DNA of 7,638 bases, from NCBI GenBank assembly GCA_010030605.1, contig RHCK01000071.1:1-7638 (forward strand), read 5' to 3'. This document shows positions 6,049-7,638 of this stretch, piece after piece. Origin of the DNA: Acidimicrobiia bacterium. GTDB taxonomy: Bacteria > Actinomycetota > Acidimicrobiia > Acidimicrobiales > Ilumatobacteraceae. A program made the translations under genes and the position numbers. The notes under the pieces were generated by a model that was given only the letters and a program-made list of their open reading frames with translations, had not been told where the DNA came from and ran no database searches. The stretch's first letter is position 1; the number at the start of each line of letters is the position of its first letter.

Positions 6049-6105
6049 GGGCCGGTGCCATCGGGGGGTTGGCACCGGCCCCGTCGCATTTATCGGCCGG
6101 TTTTT
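6049..6105 (+). terminator. putative attenuator: mutually exclusive stems with T-run
   Basis: The 12-bp hairpin 6049-6081 uses the segment ACCGGCC (6074-6080) as part of its right arm. The same segment is perfectly complementary to GGCCGGT (6095-6101), forming a 7-bp GC-rich stem with a 14-nt loop that runs directly into a T-run (6101-6105). The first fold would prevent the terminator, the second would create it. This is the usual logic of transcription attenuation. Confidence 0.5.
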
Positions 6106-6133
6106 CCCGTCGTTCGCAACGTGTTTCGTCGAT

Positions 6134-6139
6134 GGAGAG
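6134..6139 (+). promoter_or_regulatory. ribosome binding site of the SAM hydrolase gene
   Basis: GGAGAG lies 7 nt before the GTG at 6147 and 13 nt before the ATG at 6153, which favours the GTG. It supports a start downstream of the hairpins. Confidence 0.6.
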
Positions 6140-6146
6140 ACACACT

Positions 6147-7043
6147 GTGTTCATGAGTTCGACACCCGTGCGTTCGACGCCGACGGCGTATACCACCGTG
6201 TCGTTTCTCTCCGACCTCGGTCTCGAATCGGAACACGTGGGCGTCGTCAAAGCGATCATTCGTGACGAAGCTCCGCACGTCGCGGTCATCGATCTCACGC
6301 ACAACATCACACCGTTCGATGTGCGCGCGGGTTCGCTCGCTCTCGCGCGTGCGGTTCCGTATCTGACCGAAGGCGTGGTGATCGCGAGCGTCGATCCGGG
6401 TGCGGGTGGCACGCGTCGTTTGGTGGGCATCGAAGTCGCCGAGGGAGCCGGTGTGTTTCTCGGACCCGACAACGGTTTGCTCGCGCCGGCCATCGCGTTG
6501 GTGGGTGGTGCCGGTCGTGCGGTGATTCTCGATCGGGACGAACATCATCTGTCCGCCCCGGGACACACGTTCGCCGCGCGAGATGTTCTCGCTCCGATCG
6601 CCGCCGCGTTGTGCAACGGAGCCGACCTGTTCGACATGGGCACTCCCGTCGACGCCGGCGCGTTGTTGCCCGGCGTCGTTCCCATTCCGCGCGAGGAGAA
6701 CGGTGTCTTGTCGTGCGAGGTGATTTGGGTCGATCGTTTCGGCAACTGTCAGCTCAATGTGTCGCTCGACGATCTTCGGTCGGTGTTCGGACCCGACGTT
6801 GCCCGAGTACGCACCACACTCGGCGCCGACGTGCGCAACTTCGAGATCGTGGTGGCCTTCGACGACCTTGGACAGGGAGCGGCCGGATTGGTGATCGACT
6901 CCGCGGGTTTGTTGTGCATCGCCGTCGGGCGCGCGTCGGCGGCGGTCGAGTTGTCGATCGGCGAAGGAGAACAGGTGGTTTTGGCTCCCGGAGACGCCAC
7001 CGGTCCGAACGCCGTTCCGGTGACCATCACCCCTCACCGGTGA
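6147..7043 (+). CDS. DUF62-family SAM hydroxide adenosyltransferase (SAM hydrolase) with altered triad
   Basis: A 298-residue member of the SAM hydrolase/halogenase superfamily, whose characterised hydrolases split SAM with water into adenosine and L-methionine. Family segments in order: VSFLSDLGLESEHVGVVK (18-35), VIDLTHNITPFD (47-58), SVDPGAGGTRR (81-91), LGPDNGLL (105-112), TFAARDVLAP (141-150) and the C-terminal-domain mark WVDRFGNCQLN (194-204). Against the Pyrococcus enzyme's Asp68-Arg75-His127 triad, D83 and R90 are present, but the His of TFHGRD is Ala (A143), with H140 three residues earlier. The GTG at 6147 is preferred over the ATG at 6153 by ribosome-binding-site spacing; a longer reading from 5982 would translate the hairpin leader. 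It may be methionine/adenosine-releasing or functionally divergent. No terminator is seen after it. Confidence 0.88.
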   Translation: MFMSSTPVRSTPTAYTTVSFLSDLGLESEHVGVVKAIIRDEAPHVAVIDLTHNITPFDVRAGSLALARAVPYLTEGVVIASVDPGAGGTRRLVGIEVAEGAGVFLGPDNGLLAPAIALVGGAGRAVILDRDEHHLSAPGHTFAARDVLAPIAAALCNGADLFDMGTPVDAGALLPGVVPIPREENGVLSCEVIWVDRFGNCQLNVSLDDLRSVFGPDVARVRTTLGADVRNFEIVVAFDDLGQGAAGLVIDSAGLLCIAVGRASAAVELSIGEGEQVVLAPGDATGPNAVPVTITPHR

Positions 7044-7070
7044 CCTTTCGGTGGCCCTCGCCGATCGGGC

Positions 7071-7076
7071 TAGGGT
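7071..7076 (+). promoter_or_regulatory. -10 box of the microprotein/acyl-CoA synthetase unit
   Basis: TAGGGT is followed by exactly 6 nt (GACGTC) and then the ATG at 7083, the same geometry as at proC, so a leaderless transcript is expected. The -35 is not clear. Confidence 0.6.
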
Positions 7077-7082
7077 GACGTC

Positions 7083-7166
7083 ATGCGCCCCGCCACCACA
7101 TTGACCGTGGCTCTCCTGCTCGGTGCCATCTTCGTCGCCGGCATCGTGTCGCTGTTGCAGATGTGA
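7083..7166 (+). CDS. 27-residue single-pass membrane microprotein (hypothetical)
   Basis: ATG to TGA encodes 27 residues: a short basic start (Met-Arg-Pro), then an unbroken hydrophobic stretch at about residues 6-25 rich in Leu, Ala, Val, Ile and Gly, ending Leu-Leu-Gln-Met. This is long enough for one transmembrane helix, with the N-terminus probably cytoplasmic by the positive-inside rule. There is no cleavage site or lipobox Cys. I do not recognise a family. Support for expression comes from the TAGGGT box placing +1 on its ATG, and from the 13-nt spacing to the following acyl-CoA-synthetase gene, which suggests one transcript. It may be a small membrane partner of that enzyme or a translated leader; it could also be a chance short frame, although the promoter geometry argues against that. 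Confidence 0.6.
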   Translation: MRPATTLTVALLLGAIFVAGIVSLLQM

Positions 7167-7179
7167 GATCACGGGAACC

Positions 7180-7638
7180 ATGAACCTCGCCTCCATCGTC
7201 GACAAACACGAGGCCAGCCGACCGGCCATCATCAGTCGAGGTCGCGTGACGAACTACGGCGAGTTGCGCCAACAGATCGAGGCCTTTCGCGGTTCGTTGA
7301 CCGCCGCCGGAGTCGCGCCCGGAGATCGCGTGGCGCTGATGTGTGGCAACGGACGCTGGTTCGTGGTGGCGTATCTGGCCACGGTCGGTGCCGGAGCCAT
7401 CGCGGTGCCCCTCAACCCGTTGAGCCCGGCTCCCGAGTTGGAAGCCGAGTTGGCCATCGTCGATCCGAAGGTCGTGTTGGTGGAGGCTTCGGGCATTCCC
7501 TCCTTCTCGGCCGTCGATCGCTCGAAGTTGCCCGGATTGTCGCTCGTGATCGTCACTGATGCCATGTCGGTGACGAACGTGTCTGGCTCGACCAATGGGA
7601 AGAACAACGATGTTCGGACGTTCGATGTCATGCTCACG
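7180..7638 (+). CDS. AMP-dependent synthetase/ligase (acyl-CoA synthetase-like), N-terminal part
   Basis: The frame is open from ATG 7180 to the right edge (153 residues), so only the N-terminal part of a protein that is usually about 500 residues is visible. It shows the start of the ANL (acyl-CoA synthetase, NRPS adenylation, luciferase) fold: ASRPAIISRGRVTNYGELRQ (12-31), AAGVAPGDRVALMCGNG (43-59), WFVVAYLATVGAGAIAVPLN (partly, 61-80), then the PSPA-like acidic helix and VDPKVVLVE. The ATP-binding P-loop and the adenylate motifs lie beyond the window. Characterised relatives activate fatty or other carboxylic acids to acyl-adenylates and then CoA thioesters. A weak GGGA precedes the ATG, and the 27-codon microprotein gene ends 13 nt upstream. 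The exact acid substrate cannot be inferred from this part. Confidence 0.88.
   Translation, partial: MNLASIVDKHEASRPAIISRGRVTNYGELRQQIEAFRGSLTAAGVAPGDRVALMCGNGRWFVVAYLATVGAGAIAVPLNPLSPAPELEAELAIVDPKVVLVEASGIPSFSAVDRSKLPGLSLVIVTDAMSVTNVSGSTNGKNNDVRTFDVMLT

Larger units (their letters stand above)
5988..6146 (+). ncRNA. structured 5' leader of the SAM hydrolase gene, candidate riboswitch
   Basis: Four hairpins follow one another: GGTC-ACAA-GACC (5990-6001, 4 bp); CCGGCTG-ATT-CAGCCGG (6003-6019, 7 bp); CGC/GCCC-GCAA-GGGC-A-GCG (6024-6042, 7 bp with one bulged A and a GNRA-type GCAA loop); and GGGCCGGTGCCA/TGGCACCGGCCC (6049-6060 with 6070-6081, 12 perfect bp) whose loop contains six G's. An attenuator-like alternative stem and a ribosome binding site (GGAGAG, 6134-6139) complete the leader. 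I compared it by eye with the motifs I know for SAM-I/IV, SAH, cobalamin, TPP, ydaO (c-di-AMP), ZTP and c-di-GMP-I RNAs and found no match. The ligand, if any, is unknown; SAM, methionine or adenosine are reasonable guesses from the downstream enzyme. Confidence 0.6.

Noticed and set aside
6049..6081. 6C RNA motif on the minus strand (C6 in the hairpin loop)
   Set aside because: The motif needs two adjacent stem-loops with C-rich loops; only one loop here has the C-run.
5982..6146. N-terminal extension of the SAM hydrolase from the ATG at 5982
   Set aside because: It directly abuts the -10 box and lies upstream of the predicted +1. Its translation has no family similarity, and it would run through four hairpins. 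A good ribosome binding site precedes the GTG at 6147.
7034..7043. 10-bp palindrome TCACCGGTGA over the SAM hydrolase stop codon
   Set aside because: Short, with no loop for an RNA hairpin, and explained by the coding sequence plus stop. No supporting second copy was seen.
1..7638. Insertion sequences, CRISPR repeats, tRNA or rRNA genes, phage or toxin-antitoxin genes
   Set aside because: No terminal inverted repeats, transposase motifs, regularly spaced repeats, tRNA-like cloverleafs or rRNA segments were seen by eye on either strand.

Overview
The window is a GC-rich bacterial stretch that looks like an actinobacterium, probably of the class Acidimicrobiia or a near relative. This rests on the gene content (a mycothiol-type MshA glycosyltransferase followed by a YbjN-family protein, an RsiG/AmfC-type c-di-GMP-binding anti-sigma factor, a DUF62 SAM hydrolase), on frequent GTG starts, and on several start codons that sit just downstream of a TAnnnT -10 box, as in leaderless actinobacterial transcripts. 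The lineage is an inference from family resemblance, not from a marker gene.

Layout. Left block (minus strand, 8-2386): a tight three-gene operon reading histidine phosphatase -> YgjP/DUF45-type zinc metallopeptidase -> MFS transporter, with a 4-nt gap and then a 7-nt overlap. A 34-bp divergent spacer (2387-2420) carries two opposed -10 boxes. Plus-strand block A (2421-3157): a MoaD/ThiS-type sulfur carrier overlapped by rsiG. Block B (3228-4906): mshA overlapped by a ybjN-family gene, with a putative promoter and a hairpin in front. A 17-bp-stem hairpin then separates this from proC (5010-5822), whose ATG coincides with the predicted transcription start.

The most interesting part lies right of proC. 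A 324-bp non-coding stretch holds a promoter and a leader of four successive hairpins. The last hairpin is mutually exclusive with a second stem followed directly by a T-run, which is the classic form of an attenuator or riboswitch. It precedes a DUF62-family SAM hydroxide adenosyltransferase gene (SAM + water -> adenosine + methionine) in which the Asp and Arg of the known catalytic triad are present but the His position is Ala. I could not match the leader to any riboswitch class I know. After this gene comes a 27-codon single-helix membrane microprotein with its own leaderless-type promoter, then the N-terminal third or so of an acyl-CoA-synthetase-like enzyme that runs off the right edge.

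The genes are mostly housekeeping and redox/regulatory functions: sulfur transfer (MoaD), mycothiol (MshA), proline synthesis (ProC), SAM turnover, fatty-acid activation, and one c-di-GMP-responsive regulator. There are no mobile elements, CRISPR arrays, tRNA or rRNA genes.
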